Assembly: GCA_945933905.1 (NCBI GenBank)
Contig: CAMEQX010000003.1
Location: 1 to 20,556 of the forward strand
Length of the DNA stretch: 20,556 nucleotides
Direction: 5' to 3'
From: an uncultured Clostridia bacterium
Lineage (GTDB): Bacteria; Bacillota; Clostridia; Oscillospirales; Ruminococcaceae
The notes beneath the pieces are model-generated. The model made no database searches, was not told the DNA's origin, and was given only the letters and a program-made list of their open reading frames with translations. The translations under genes were made by a program, and so were the position numbers. Below are positions 5,813 through 12,395 of the stretch, in pieces (within the stretch, counting starts at the first letter, position 1; each line of letters opens with the position of its first letter).

Positions 5813-5846
5813 ATTTTTCCCCCTTTTCTAGATAATCTCTGAAAAG

Positions 5847-5875
5847 ATTATACCACAGCACAACATAAATTGCAA
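5847..5875 (-). promoter_or_regulatory. Integrase promoter
   Basis: Minus strand: TTGCAA, a 17-bp spacer, then TATAAT with an extended -10 (TGGTATAAT). It lies between the attachment site and the integrase start, so it enters or leaves with the element. Confidence 0.7.
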
Positions 5876-5903
5876 ATATTTAACCCCAAATGCTGTTAAA
5901 AAA

Positions 5904-5948
5904 CTGTTAATCAGGGTGTCACTGGTTCAAGTCCAGTCGGGGGAGCCA
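5904..5948 (+). other. Attachment site: 3' part of tRNA-Asn(GUU), not a complete tRNA
   Basis: The sequence starts inside the anticodon loop (CTGTTAA, anticodon GTT). It continues through the 3' anticodon stem, variable loop, T-arm (ACTGG-TTCAAGT-CCAGT), acceptor 3' strand CGGGGGA, discriminator G and encoded CCA. The upstream bases do not form the 5' half of a tRNA. This is the footprint left by a tyrosine recombinase that inserted in the tRNA gene, so it marks the right end (attR-like) of the element. The intact tRNA-Asn should lie at the other end, left of this window. CTGTTAA is repeated at 5893-5899, 11 bp upstream, a possible integrase core-site pair. Confidence 0.85.
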
Positions 5949-5968
5949 GTCGAGTGCCTCGACACGCT

Positions 5969-6003
5969 TTTCGCCTCTAGTTTTTCTAGGGGCGAAACTT
6001 TTT
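5969..6003 (+). terminator. Terminator of the original tRNA-Asn transcription unit
   Basis: The 12-bp stem TTTCGCCTCTAG/CTAGGGGCGAAA (one T-G pair), with loop TTTTT, is followed by CTTTTT. It lies just after the tRNA 3' end and its small hairpin GTCGAG-TGC-CTCGAC (5949-5963), consistent with chromosomal sequence that followed the tRNA before integration. Confidence 0.8.
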
Positions 6004-6196
6004 GCCCGAAGACGACAAATCTATTTCATATAGCATACACATTATCATAAAAATTGCCCTATCCGAATGAGAATAGGGCTGATATATTCGAGCCGTAGAT
6101 TTGTTAGTCGCCAACGGTGAGCGAACAATATTTTCACAGAAAGTTATATCAAACAACCTCGATTTTTATAAACTTCCCTTTTTTCTTGAAAAATAT
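6004..6196. other. Gene-free stretch with a minus-strand terminator-like hairpin
   Basis: No convincing gene on either strand. At 6056-6079 the minus strand forms GCCCTAT/ATAGGGC followed by AATTTTTA, a plausible terminator for leftward transcription. A 9-bp inverted repeat (ACAAATCTA near 6014 and TAGATTTGT near 6096) flanks that hairpin. I cannot assign the rest. Confidence 0.45.
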
Positions 6197-6332
6197 AAGA
6201 GGGGACACCCTCCCCGCAGTTCAGCAGTCCCCTCTTAATGATTGCTTTTTTTGTTGTCCGCCAACCCTCCGGCACATTCGTCCGGAAAAACTTTCGGATT
6301 TAAGTGGCAATCCACTGACAGCTTACCTGCCC
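6197..6332 (-). ncRNA. Candidate small RNA of unknown class
   Basis: A consensus promoter (6339-6367) starts transcription leftwards near 6332, after the zeta-toxin stop. No ribosome binding site and frame follow. About 136 nt later a strong hairpin AAGAGGGGAC/GTCCCCTCTT (6197-6236) is followed on the minus strand by ATATTTTTC, a terminator. In between are the hairpin GTGG-ATTG-CCAC and complementary CCGG blocks (TTTCCGGACG, GTGCCGGAGG). It does not fit 6S, SRP RNA, RNase P or a riboswitch I know. The promoter and terminator are clear; the identity is open. Confidence 0.6.
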
Positions 6333-6338
6333 ATTTAT

Positions 6339-6367
6339 ATTATACTCGATTTAAACCGTTTTGTCAA
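6339..6367 (-). promoter_or_regulatory. Promoter of the candidate small RNA
   Basis: Minus strand: TTGACA, a 17-bp spacer, then TATAAT, a perfect match to the housekeeping sigma consensus, 22 bp past the zeta-toxin stop codon. Confidence 0.8.
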
Positions 6368-6388
6368 CCCTCGTTCGCGTGTGATTTT

Positions 6389-7354
6389 TCAATCGTGATT
6401 GCCGTTCAGCTCGCGCTTGACGATATCGGCGGGATTTAGTTGCGGCTGCTTTTTAAGCTCGTAGAGGCACTCGTTATGCCTGTTAAACAACAAAATGTTG
6501 TCAAACTCACCCGACCGATACAGGAGAGAAATGTTCTCGGGAATTGCCTTTACGGTTTCCTCAAATTTATCTTGCGGAACAGCGCGCGGCGTTATCCCAA
6601 GCGATTTCATTTTGTTGTATCGGTTAATTGTGCTTTGAAGGGCGGTTTTCTTGTCGGTACACATCACCGCGAGATTTACGGAATAACCCTTTTCCTTGAG
6701 CATTCGACAGGTATTCAGCGGCACTTCGGCTATTCGGCAAGTCCCCTCGATAATGAGATTAAAACGCTCGTCTCTGAACTTTTTCATCAAAGTGTTTACA
6801 ATGCTGTTGGAGAATTTCTGCGTATAATTTGCCGAAGCCTCGCCGTGTTTTTCTTGAATTTCATCAAAATTCGGGTGATACGCCCTGAATCTGTCGCCGT
6901 CGAGTACAATTATGTTTGGATTTTGACGTTGAATAATATCGTGGATTGTGGTTTTTCCCGCACCGCTTTGCCCGCCCAAAAGAAAAGCTTGCGGCTTATC
7001 GGCGGGAAATTTGTTTTCGGTGAGCGTTTTACAGCACTTTTCCAAAGCGCGTTTGAAATCACTCTCGCTGTACTCCGTGAAATCGGTTGCTTCTTTATGC
7101 AGCGGCGCGTGTTCGCCAATATTGTCGCGCATTTCCAAAAGACGTTTTTCAATGCCGTTCAGCGAATTCAAATCATTCTCGAAGGGCAATTTACGGTAAA
7201 TATCCCACAACTCGATTTCCAAAGACCTGATATCATCGGGCATTTCAGCGTTTGAATAAAGAAAATTACGGGTGATAAAGCCGTCAACGCTTACGATAAA
7301 TTCGTTCAAAATCTCGTGCCTAAACGATATTTCGTATGGGTTTTGGCTGTTCAT
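6389..7354 (-). CDS. Zeta-toxin-family kinase with an N-terminal extension
   Basis: 321 residues from the ATG at 7354, chosen because GAGGGGGG precedes it; an ATG nine codons earlier has no such site. Residues about 120-320 match the zeta/PezT family, kinases that phosphorylate UDP-N-acetylglucosamine and block cell-wall synthesis. Visible are Walker A GGQSGAGKTT (127-136), LDGDRFRAYHP (D152/D154), IIEGT (about 201-205), and TINRYNKM plus a C-terminal LFNRHNECLYE like other zeta proteins. The first 115 residues are an extra helical domain I do not recognise. No epsilon/PezA-type antitoxin gene is adjacent; upstream are two small RNA units and a TnpV-like gene. The gene could be an orphan, be neutralised by its own N-terminus, or act on another substrate. 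Confidence 0.85.
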   Translation of the reverse strand: MNSQNPYEISFRHEILNEFIVSVDGFITRNFLYSNAEMPDDIRSLEIELWDIYRKLPFENDLNSLNGIEKRLLEMRDNIGEHAPLHKEATDFTEYSESDFKRALEKCCKTLTENKFPADKPQAFLLGGQSGAGKTTIHDIIQRQNPNIIVLDGDRFRAYHPNFDEIQEKHGEASANYTQKFSNSIVNTLMKKFRDERFNLIIEGTCRIAEVPLNTCRMLKEKGYSVNLAVMCTDKKTALQSTINRYNKMKSLGITPRAVPQDKFEETVKAIPENISLLYRSGEFDNILLFNRHNECLYELKKQPQLNPADIVKRELNGNHD

Positions 7355-7387
7355 AATAATTCCCCCCTCATTTTTTGGCAAAAGTCC

Positions 7388-7416
7388 TTGACAAATCCGC
7401 GAATTTAGTGTATAAT
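7388..7416 (+). promoter_or_regulatory. Promoter of tandem small RNA 1
   Basis: Perfect TTGACA and TATAAT with a 17-bp spacer, pointing rightwards, away from the zeta gene. It is part of a 53-bp repeat (7386-7438) duplicated at 7498-7550 with one mismatch. Confidence 0.85.
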
Positions 7417-7422
7417 AGGATA

Positions 7423-7490
7423 AAAGTCAAGATTGTTTGTTAATTCGGAGTATTGTTCTCCCCATCTCTCAAGCAATTTTGGCTTTTCTG
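7423..7490 (+). ncRNA. Tandem small RNA 1
   Basis: Predicted transcript of about 65-70 nt from the consensus promoter. The 5' end GTCAAGATTG (7426-7435) pairs, with G-U pairs, to CAATTTTGGC (7474-7483), which is followed by TTTTCTGTTTT. The outer stem therefore doubles as a terminator. Inside is a smaller hairpin GGAG-TATTGTT-CTCC. No ribosome binding site or reading frame is present. It shares promoter and outer stem with RNA 2 but has a different centre. Confidence 0.65.
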
Positions 7491-7499
7491 TTTTACCCC

Positions 7500-7528
7500 T
7501 TGACAAATCCGCGAATTTAGTGTATAAT
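7500..7528 (+). promoter_or_regulatory. Promoter of tandem small RNA 2
   Basis: Copy of the first promoter, 112 bp downstream: TTGACA, an identical 17-bp spacer, TATAAT. Confidence 0.85.
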
Positions 7529-7534
7529 AGGATA

Positions 7535-7599
7535 GAAGTCAAGATTGTTTACGCCCTGCGGGAATTGTAGTCGCAGCACACGGAACATCTTGGCTTTTT
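7535..7599 (+). ncRNA. Tandem small RNA 2
   Basis: Predicted transcript of about 65 nt. GTCAAGAT (7538-7545) pairs with ATCTTGGC (7587-7594), which is followed by TTTTTG, a terminator closing 16 bp before the stop codon of the opposing TnpV-like gene. The inner hairpin CTGCG/CGCAG has a different sequence from that of RNA 1. The plan (shared outer stem, variable inner hairpin) is common to both units. Confidence 0.65.
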
Positions 7600-7615
7600 G
7601 TTTGTCCGAAAGCCG

Positions 7616-8053
7616 TCAGCCGCGATATTGAAGAACCACGTCCTCCATCACGCGATGGTCAACCTCCAGACGTTTCATTCTCTCCCACTTTTCGATTTCG
7701 AGAAATGTTTTCGGTCGGGGATTTTTCCGCGCGTATTGCTGCTCCAAATTCCAAGCCAGCTCCTCGGCTTCCTTGTCAATCTGCCGCGGAATAAGCTCCC
7801 ATTTAAGCCGTCCGACAAGCGAAGGGATATCCTCTGGGTGATTTTCCTCCATAAATCTCCGCCAAGCTCTGCCGTAGTAACCGATAGGATTGCTCATCAG
7901 CTCCTCTTCCTCGGGCGTGAAATCAAACTCCAGCTGCTCGAGATACACGAACGTTATCGTATCGAGCTTGTACTTTCTGCCGTTTTCCTCCTTGGTTTCG
8001 GGGTAAAACATCTTGTCCTCCTCGCACCAAATCTGTCTGATTTTCTCTTTCAT
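7616..8053 (-). CDS. TnpV-family transposon-encoded protein
   Basis: 145 residues from the ATG at 8053, chosen because AGGAGG lies 5 bp before it; an ATG five codons upstream lacks a site. The middle and C-terminus resemble TnpV, a small helical protein carried by Clostridia transposons and integrative elements and of unknown biochemical role. The shared features are IGYYGRAWRRFMEENHPE, a central IDKEAEEL and the end ERMKRLEVDHRVMEDVVL. The N-terminus (about 1-50) differs from the short TnpV form and has a WCEEDKMFYPE stretch. No transposase is nearby, so it looks like a solitary accessory gene beside the tRNA-Asn integration site. The family call comes from recalled sequence pattern. Confidence 0.6.
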   Translation of the reverse strand: MKEKIRQIWCEEDKMFYPETKEENGRKYKLDTITFVYLEQLEFDFTPEEEELMSNPIGYYGRAWRRFMEENHPEDIPSLVGRLKWELIPRQIDKEAEELAWNLEQQYARKNPRPKTFLEIEKWERMKRLEVDHRVMEDVVLQYRG

Positions 8054-8119
8054 AAAGCCTCCTGTCATTCATCAAAAGCATTTTTTGCTCTTTCAATTAA
8101 ATCAATCGTCAAAATTACC

Positions 8120-8157
8120 CGCAAAAGCGGAGAACCGTCAATTCTCCAACTTTTGCG
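8120..8157 (-). terminator. Terminator after the lipoprotein gene
   Basis: Long stem CGCAAAAGTTGGAGAA/TTCTCCGCTTTTGCG on the minus strand (one small mismatch), followed by GGGTAATTTTG. It lies 21 bp after the lipoprotein stop. The U-tract is modest. Confidence 0.55.
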
Positions 8158-8178
8158 AATTTTGTTCTGATATCAAAT

Positions 8179-9306
8179 TCAGAAAATTTTGTCGAAATCG
8201 CCGTTGAGCATTTCCTCTAAAGCTGCGTCAAGGCTTTTGCGAATACCGAAATTGATTTTTGAATAGGTAATCTTCCCGTTTGTATCAATGACAGGGTCTT
8301 GTAATCGAACTAATAATGCCAAATCGCTCAAAAGAGTTTCCTTGTTTTTATAGGAATATGTTAAATCCCCGACATAGAAGAAATACGCAAATCGCTCCTC
8401 TTTAACTTGTCCGAAATAACCTGCTGTTTTTCCGATACCAACATACGCAGAGTCAAACCTCAAATTCTCAACACTTTTTATATGTGTATTACCCTCCGAC
8501 GCAAGAATAAGGCTGTTAAGTCCCGTTAATTTGCTTATAACAATCGCAGCTTCTTCCTGCGTCCAATCGTTCAGCTTGATAAATCTGTTGTCGGAATAGT
8601 CATCGGAAATCTTTTTCAGAGCCGCAGCTTCGCTCTCGCTCAAATCATCAGCCGTCAAAATGTATTTTTTATCAGCCTGAACGGTGTATTCGCGCGAGGT
8701 TTCCTCGATTATGTATTCTTTATTCAGCGACTCAATCGCGCTGTCTGTAATCGAAATGATAATTTTGTCGCCGTTTTTGTATTTCTCGGTTGTTTTCTTG
8801 CCATCGACGCGTTTCATTGAGAAACTGTAAGGAGAGCCGACAGCACCGTTGTACGAAAAAGAAACCGTACATTCGGGCGAAATGCCGCTTGTCTTAATTT
8901 CAACATTCTTGAAAATATCGACCTTCTCTTTTTCTTTCAGTCCCGAAACGGTGATTTCCTGCTCGGTGTTAATAGCAGCCACACCCGCATTTTCGAGAAC
9001 AGAGCTGTCTGTTTTGACCTTGACGGTGATTACATCGCCGTTTGACAAGCTGCCGTTGTTTTCGATTGTTTCAAGAGAAAACGAGTTTACCACGCTTGCG
9101 ACGGTATATTCGTTCATTTCGCCGAGCAGGGAAGCTATGTAATTCTGATTTATCTTCGCGGTAGCCTGTCCCGAACCGCTGTATCCTTCAAACTTAACGC
9201 TCACGCATTCGCCGCAGTCAACCAAAATTGCTGCCTTGCAGCCCGTAAAGCAGATTACCGCTGCAAAAAACAGCACGGAAAAGATTGAAATAATTTTTCC
9301 TTTCAT
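8179..9306 (-). CDS. Secreted lipoprotein of unknown function
   Basis: 375 residues. A signal peptide with a basic start (MKGK) and hydrophobic core ends in FTGC, with C23 as the likely lipid-modified residue, so the protein should be anchored outside the membrane. The first half holds two similar beta-rich modules, each with an aromatic/glycine strand pattern and an 'NGDxIxIxI' turn (SNGDVITVKV near 95 and YKNGDKIIISI near 180). The C-terminal half is mixed alpha/beta with no catalytic motif that I recognise. An AGGAGGT ribosome binding site precedes the start. The plus-strand ATP-grasp cluster diverges from it across 233 bp. A ligand-binding or envelope-stress role is possible, but nothing here fixes it. 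Confidence 0.7.
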   Translation of the reverse strand: MKGKIISIFSVLFFAAVICFTGCKAAILVDCGECVSVKFEGYSGSGQATAKINQNYIASLLGEMNEYTVASVVNSFSLETIENNGSLSNGDVITVKVKTDSSVLENAGVAAINTEQEITVSGLKEKEKVDIFKNVEIKTSGISPECTVSFSYNGAVGSPYSFSMKRVDGKKTTEKYKNGDKIIISITDSAIESLNKEYIIEETSREYTVQADKKYILTADDLSESEAAALKKISDDYSDNRFIKLNDWTQEEAAIVISKLTGLNSLILASEGNTHIKSVENLRFDSAYVGIGKTAGYFGQVKEERFAYFFYVGDLTYSYKNKETLLSDLALLVRLQDPVIDTNGKITYSKINFGIRKSLDAALEEMLNGDFDKIF

Positions 9307-9539
9307 AAAATACCTCCTGAAGAACTATTTGTTGTAAATAAATGTAAATTTGCCTGTTTTTACTGATTTTGGAATTTCCTCCTTATTTTTTGTTGATTTT
9401 TTCAGAATCAAAACTGCAGCAGTGCTTCTAAATATCATTTTACCACACTAAACCGATAAATTCAAGGGAATAATTTACACAAAATTTAGATATAATTTAA
9501 TTATTATTTGTTGGAATTCGCCAAATCTGCAAAACTCTA
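9307..9539. promoter_or_regulatory. Divergent intergenic region before the ATP-grasp gene
   Basis: A TATAAT at 9491-9496 could serve the plus-strand cluster, but no matching -35 lies 16-18 bp before it (TTTACA is only 11 bp away). No ribosome binding site precedes the ATG at 9540. In the frame of the ATP-grasp gene, family-like codons (IRQICKTL) continue upstream to 9501, where a stop closes the frame. The 5' part of that gene therefore seems lost at about this point. Confidence 0.45.
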
Positions 9540-10703
9540 ATGGAAAAGGGACTTGTCCAGCGCGTTGACGCTTTGAATTTGTTTTTGCAGGACATTTATT
9601 CGGACAGTAAAATCATAAAGGACGGAGTTATTCCCGAGGATTTTGTCTATATTTCAAAGGGATATCTTGCGCAGTGCGCGGGAATTAAGCCGCCAAAGAG
9701 CATTTACAGCCATATTTCCGGCATTGACCTTGTTCATGCGAAGGACGGCGAGTGGTATATTTTGGAGGACAATCTGAGAATACCCTCGGGCGCGAGTTAC
9801 CCGCTGATTGCGCGCGAGCTTTGCCGAATGGCGAGCCCCTATACCTTTGAGAACAGTCATATTGTTGACAACCGAAACTACGCTGCGCTTTTGCGAGGAA
9901 TGATGGACTATGTGAACTGCGGCGGAATAAACGTAATTCTCACGCCCGGTCGATTTAACGCGGCTTATTTCGAGCATAGTTATCTTGCTGAAAAGACGGG
10001 CTCGGTTCTAGTGCAGAATACCGACCTTTTTGTTGAGGACAACATTCTTTATATGAAGGACTATCAGGGCGGAAAGACGCGGGTTGGCGCGGTTTATCGG
10101 AGAATCTCCGATGAATACTTAGACCCGATGACATTCCTTCCCGAGTCGCTTATCGGTGTTCCTCACATTATGGACGCTTATCGCGCGGGAAATGTTGTTC
10201 TTATCAACGCGCCCGGAAACAGCGTTGCCGACGACAAGGGAATATACTATTTCGTGCCGAAGATGATAAAGTATTATCTCGGCGAGGAACCCGTTCTCAA
10301 GAACGCGCCGACTTATCTGCCGTTCTACAAGGAGGACAGAAAGTATGTTCTCGACAACTTGGAAACGCTTGTTATCAAGGACGTTTCGGAGGTGGGCGGC
10401 TACGGCGTTGTATTCGGTAGGGATATGACAAAGGAGCAGCTTTCCGATTGGAGAAAGCTGATAAGCGAGCAGTCGCGCAGATTTATCGCGCAGGAGGTTA
10501 TCGATTTCATCGATTTGCCGATTGCGGAAAACGGAGATACCGTTATGAGAAAAGCGGACTTGAGAGCATTTGTGCTTTCGGGTGAAAAGACGAAGGTTTG
10601 GGCAAGCGGGCTCACGCGTTTTTCGAGAGTCGCGGACTCGTTTGTCGTAAACTCATCGCAACGAGGAGGCTTTAAAGACACATGGGTGCTATCACAAGAC
10701 TGA
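9540..10703 (+). pseudogene. Circularly permuted ATP-grasp protein (COG2308), 5'-truncated
   Basis: 387 residues from the first ATG. The family (DUF404/DUF407 circularly permuted ATP-grasp) forms amide bonds using ATP and is found with alpha-E and transglutaminase genes, as here. Family motifs are EKGLVQRVDALNLFLQDIY at the start, HISGIDLV, EDNLRIPSGASYPL (about 78-91), INAPGNSVADDKG (about 230), LVIKDVSEVGGYGVVFG, and a C-terminal SSQRGGFKDTWVL. Typical members run to about 470 residues and have roughly 90 residues before 'EKGLKQR'. Those are missing here, and no ribosome binding site precedes the ATG. It overlaps the next gene by 22 bp. It is most likely a truncated, decaying gene, although the ATP-binding part is intact. 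Confidence 0.75.
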
Positions 10704-11395
10704 ATATAAACAATCTTTTTTGGCTGGGAAGATATGTGGAACGCGTTTTCACCACGCTTAACAGCTTTTTCAAATACGCCGACAGGTTTATCGAGGGCGG
10801 ACAGTCGGCTTATGAATAATATCTCGCCGATATCAACGTGCCCGACATCTACAAAAGCTCGGAATCGTTTTTTGACAGATACGTTTTTGATTTGAAGGAT
10901 GAAAATTCGATTATCTCAAATCTTGACCGTGCGCTCGGAAACGGAATTGTGCTGCGCGATGAAATCAAAACGCCGTCGCTGTCTTACTTGCAGCTTGCGA
11001 TGAACAGGTTCAAGGCTTGCAAGGGCACGACAAAAATCCGTTATGATATGCTGCCGGTGCGCAACGCGATTTACGCATTTTGGGGAAGCGTTGACAACAA
11101 TATGACGAACATTGAAGCTCTGCGGATTATCCATCTCGGAAAGGCTGTCGAACGTCTTGACCTGTATCTGAGGCTGGGCTATAATAACGAGGATATTTTC
11201 ATTCAGCTCGACAATCTTCTCAAGCACGTTTCCCGCAGATTTGACACAATTTCGTCTATCATAAATATCGAAAATCTTGAAGCTCTGAAGGCTGCTGCGG
11301 ACAGCCGCTCTGATTTGAGAGCAAGAAAATCCGAGCTGCTTGATAAAGTAGATAATCTTGTAGAGGTGAATTTCGTTGAAGCGGTTGCGGTTTGA
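10682..11395 (+). pseudogene. Alpha-E domain protein (COG2307/DUF403) with an in-frame stop
   Basis: Reading from the ATG at 10682 (AGGAGG 12 bp upstream) gives MGAITRLNINNLFWLGRYVER, the typical alpha-E start. After 45 codons comes TAA (10817-10819). The same frame then continues as YLADINVPDIYKSSESFFDRY and on through LRDEIKTPSLSYLQLAMNRF, AFWGSVDN and AVERLDLYLRLG to the end, about 237 codons in all. The family alignment runs smoothly across the stop, so only one codon is affected (AAA, CAA or GAA to TAA by one base). No ribosome binding site precedes any later start, so full-length product is not expected unless the stop is suppressed or is a sequence error. It overlaps the ATP-grasp gene by 22 bp and the transglutaminase gene by 20 bp. 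Confidence 0.85.
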
Positions 11396-12152
11396 ATATG
11401 AAACAAGACTGGAGTTCTCGCAAAACGTCACGGGACATTGCTTTACGCTGCGCTGCACGCCTTTTTCCGATGAACGACAGACCATTTCCGAGGAATTTTA
11501 CGAGATTTCACCGAGCTCGAGTGAGATTTGGCATAGCCGCGACAGCTTCGGAAATATGCTTGTCTGCGGAAGAATGGATTTCCCGCACGATGAATTTTCG
11601 TTTAAAGTGAGCGGCGAGGCAAATATCGTCAATTCAAGCGAAGCGGTAGGAGCGGCAGCACCGTTTTACTGCTTTCCCACGCAGCTTACATCTGCGGGAA
11701 AGAAGATTTCGGAGTTCTACGAGAGCGCAAAACCGATTTCATCGGGCGCGCTTTCGCGGGCACTGGAGCTGTCGGAAAGCCTGTTTTACACGATGACCTA
11801 CGTCAAAGGCGTTACGGGCACGCAAACCACCGCCGAGCAAGCGCTCTCGCAGCTGAGCGGCGTTTGTCAGGACTACGCGAATATTTTGCTTGCGCTTCTG
11901 CGGATTGAGAAAATTCCTTGCCGAGATGTCTCGGGACTTGCTTTTGAGAGCGGTGAAACGCACGCTTGGGTTGAAGTGTATGAAAACGGGCACTGGACAG
12001 GGATTGACCCCACGCAAAACCGTCTTATCGGCGACCATTACATAAAGCTCTGTCACGGGCGCGACTATTCCGATTGCCCGATAGAGCGCGGAATTTACAT
12101 AGGAAACGCGCAAAGCGTTCAGACAGTTTTGTCGAAAATGACAGAGCTATAA
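11376..12152 (+). CDS. Transglutaminase-like protein
   Basis: 258 residues from a TTG start preceded by GAGGTG. The N-terminal half (about 1-90) is the beta-rich bacterial transglutaminase N-domain, beginning LRFEYETRLEFS. The catalytic core follows, with C164 in SGVCQDYAN, H196 in GETHAWVEV and D211 in GIDPTQN, a complete cysteine-protease-like triad. Members hydrolyse or transfer amide bonds. In this cluster type the enzyme is predicted to act with the ATP-grasp ligase and alpha-E protein on a peptide-like or protein-linked product. The start lies inside the alpha-E gene's end (20-bp overlap), so translation was originally coupled; loss of alpha-E translation could reduce its expression. 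It is the only clearly intact catalytic gene of the set. Confidence 0.88.
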   Translation: MKRLRFEYETRLEFSQNVTGHCFTLRCTPFSDERQTISEEFYEISPSSSEIWHSRDSFGNMLVCGRMDFPHDEFSFKVSGEANIVNSSEAVGAAAPFYCFPTQLTSAGKKISEFYESAKPISSGALSRALELSESLFYTMTYVKGVTGTQTTAEQALSQLSGVCQDYANILLALLRIEKIPCRDVSGLAFESGETHAWVEVYENGHWTGIDPTQNRLIGDHYIKLCHGRDYSDCPIERGIYIGNAQSVQTVLSKMTEL

Positions 12153-12173
12153 ATTGAAGGGACGGTTGAATTC

Positions 12174-12395
12174 GTGAACAGCGACGCGGACGGAGTTTTT
12201 GTGCCGTGCGTGGAGCATTGGGTTGAGATTGAAAAGGGCGAACACATCGGCGACGTGATAAATCCGACAACAGGACAAACCGTAGAGCGCGTGACAGCGC
12301 CTTGCCGCGGGAAAATCTTCACCTTACGCGAATTCCCGATAGTATATGGCGGTTCGCTTATTGCCAGAATTTTGGGAGGTGAGGGAAATGAATAA
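12174..12395 (+). pseudogene. Remnant of an AstE/AspA-type gene (C-terminal domain only)
   Basis: From a GTG, 73 residues match just the C-terminal beta-barrel domain of succinylglutamate desuccinylase/aspartoacylase proteins: GVFVPCVEHWVEIEKGEHIG, then INPTTGQTVERVTAPCRGKI, then FPIVYGGSLIARI. The catalytic N-terminal region of about 250 residues is absent. The family-like frame extends upstream (IEGTVEFV) right up to the TAA of the transglutaminase gene, in the same reading frame, which points to a deletion between the two. No good ribosome binding site precedes the GTG. Its last codons overlap the start of the next gene, a full-length paralogue, so this was probably the first of two tandem copies. 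A stand-alone biotinyl-like domain is an alternative. Confidence 0.65.

Noticed and set aside
5904..5948. Functional tRNA-Asn gene
   Set aside because: The 5' half (acceptor 5' strand, D-arm, 5' anticodon stem) is absent, so only an attachment-site remnant is present.
6197..6332. 6S RNA, SRP RNA or a c-di-GMP/cobalamin-type riboswitch
   Set aside because: The ends do not pair as in 6S, there is no GGAAGCAGC-like SRP loop, and the riboswitch core motifs are missing.
6440..7255. Long plus-strand reading frame of 271 codons opposite the zeta-type kinase
   Set aside because: It lies fully inside the well-supported kinase gene, has no family resemblance and no good ribosome binding site.
7386..7550. 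Two near-identical 53-bp repeats as a CRISPR fragment
   Set aside because: Only two copies; the repeat contains a full sigma-A promoter, and each copy is followed by a terminator rather than spacer-repeat units.
7598..8170. Plus-strand frame of 190 codons that the two tandem promoters seem to point into
   Set aside because: The second small RNA ends in a terminator at about 7599, and the frame is the shadow of the TnpV-like gene.
9654..9977. Minus-strand frame opposite the ATP-grasp gene
   Set aside because: Composition and lack of any family signal mark it as antisense shadow.
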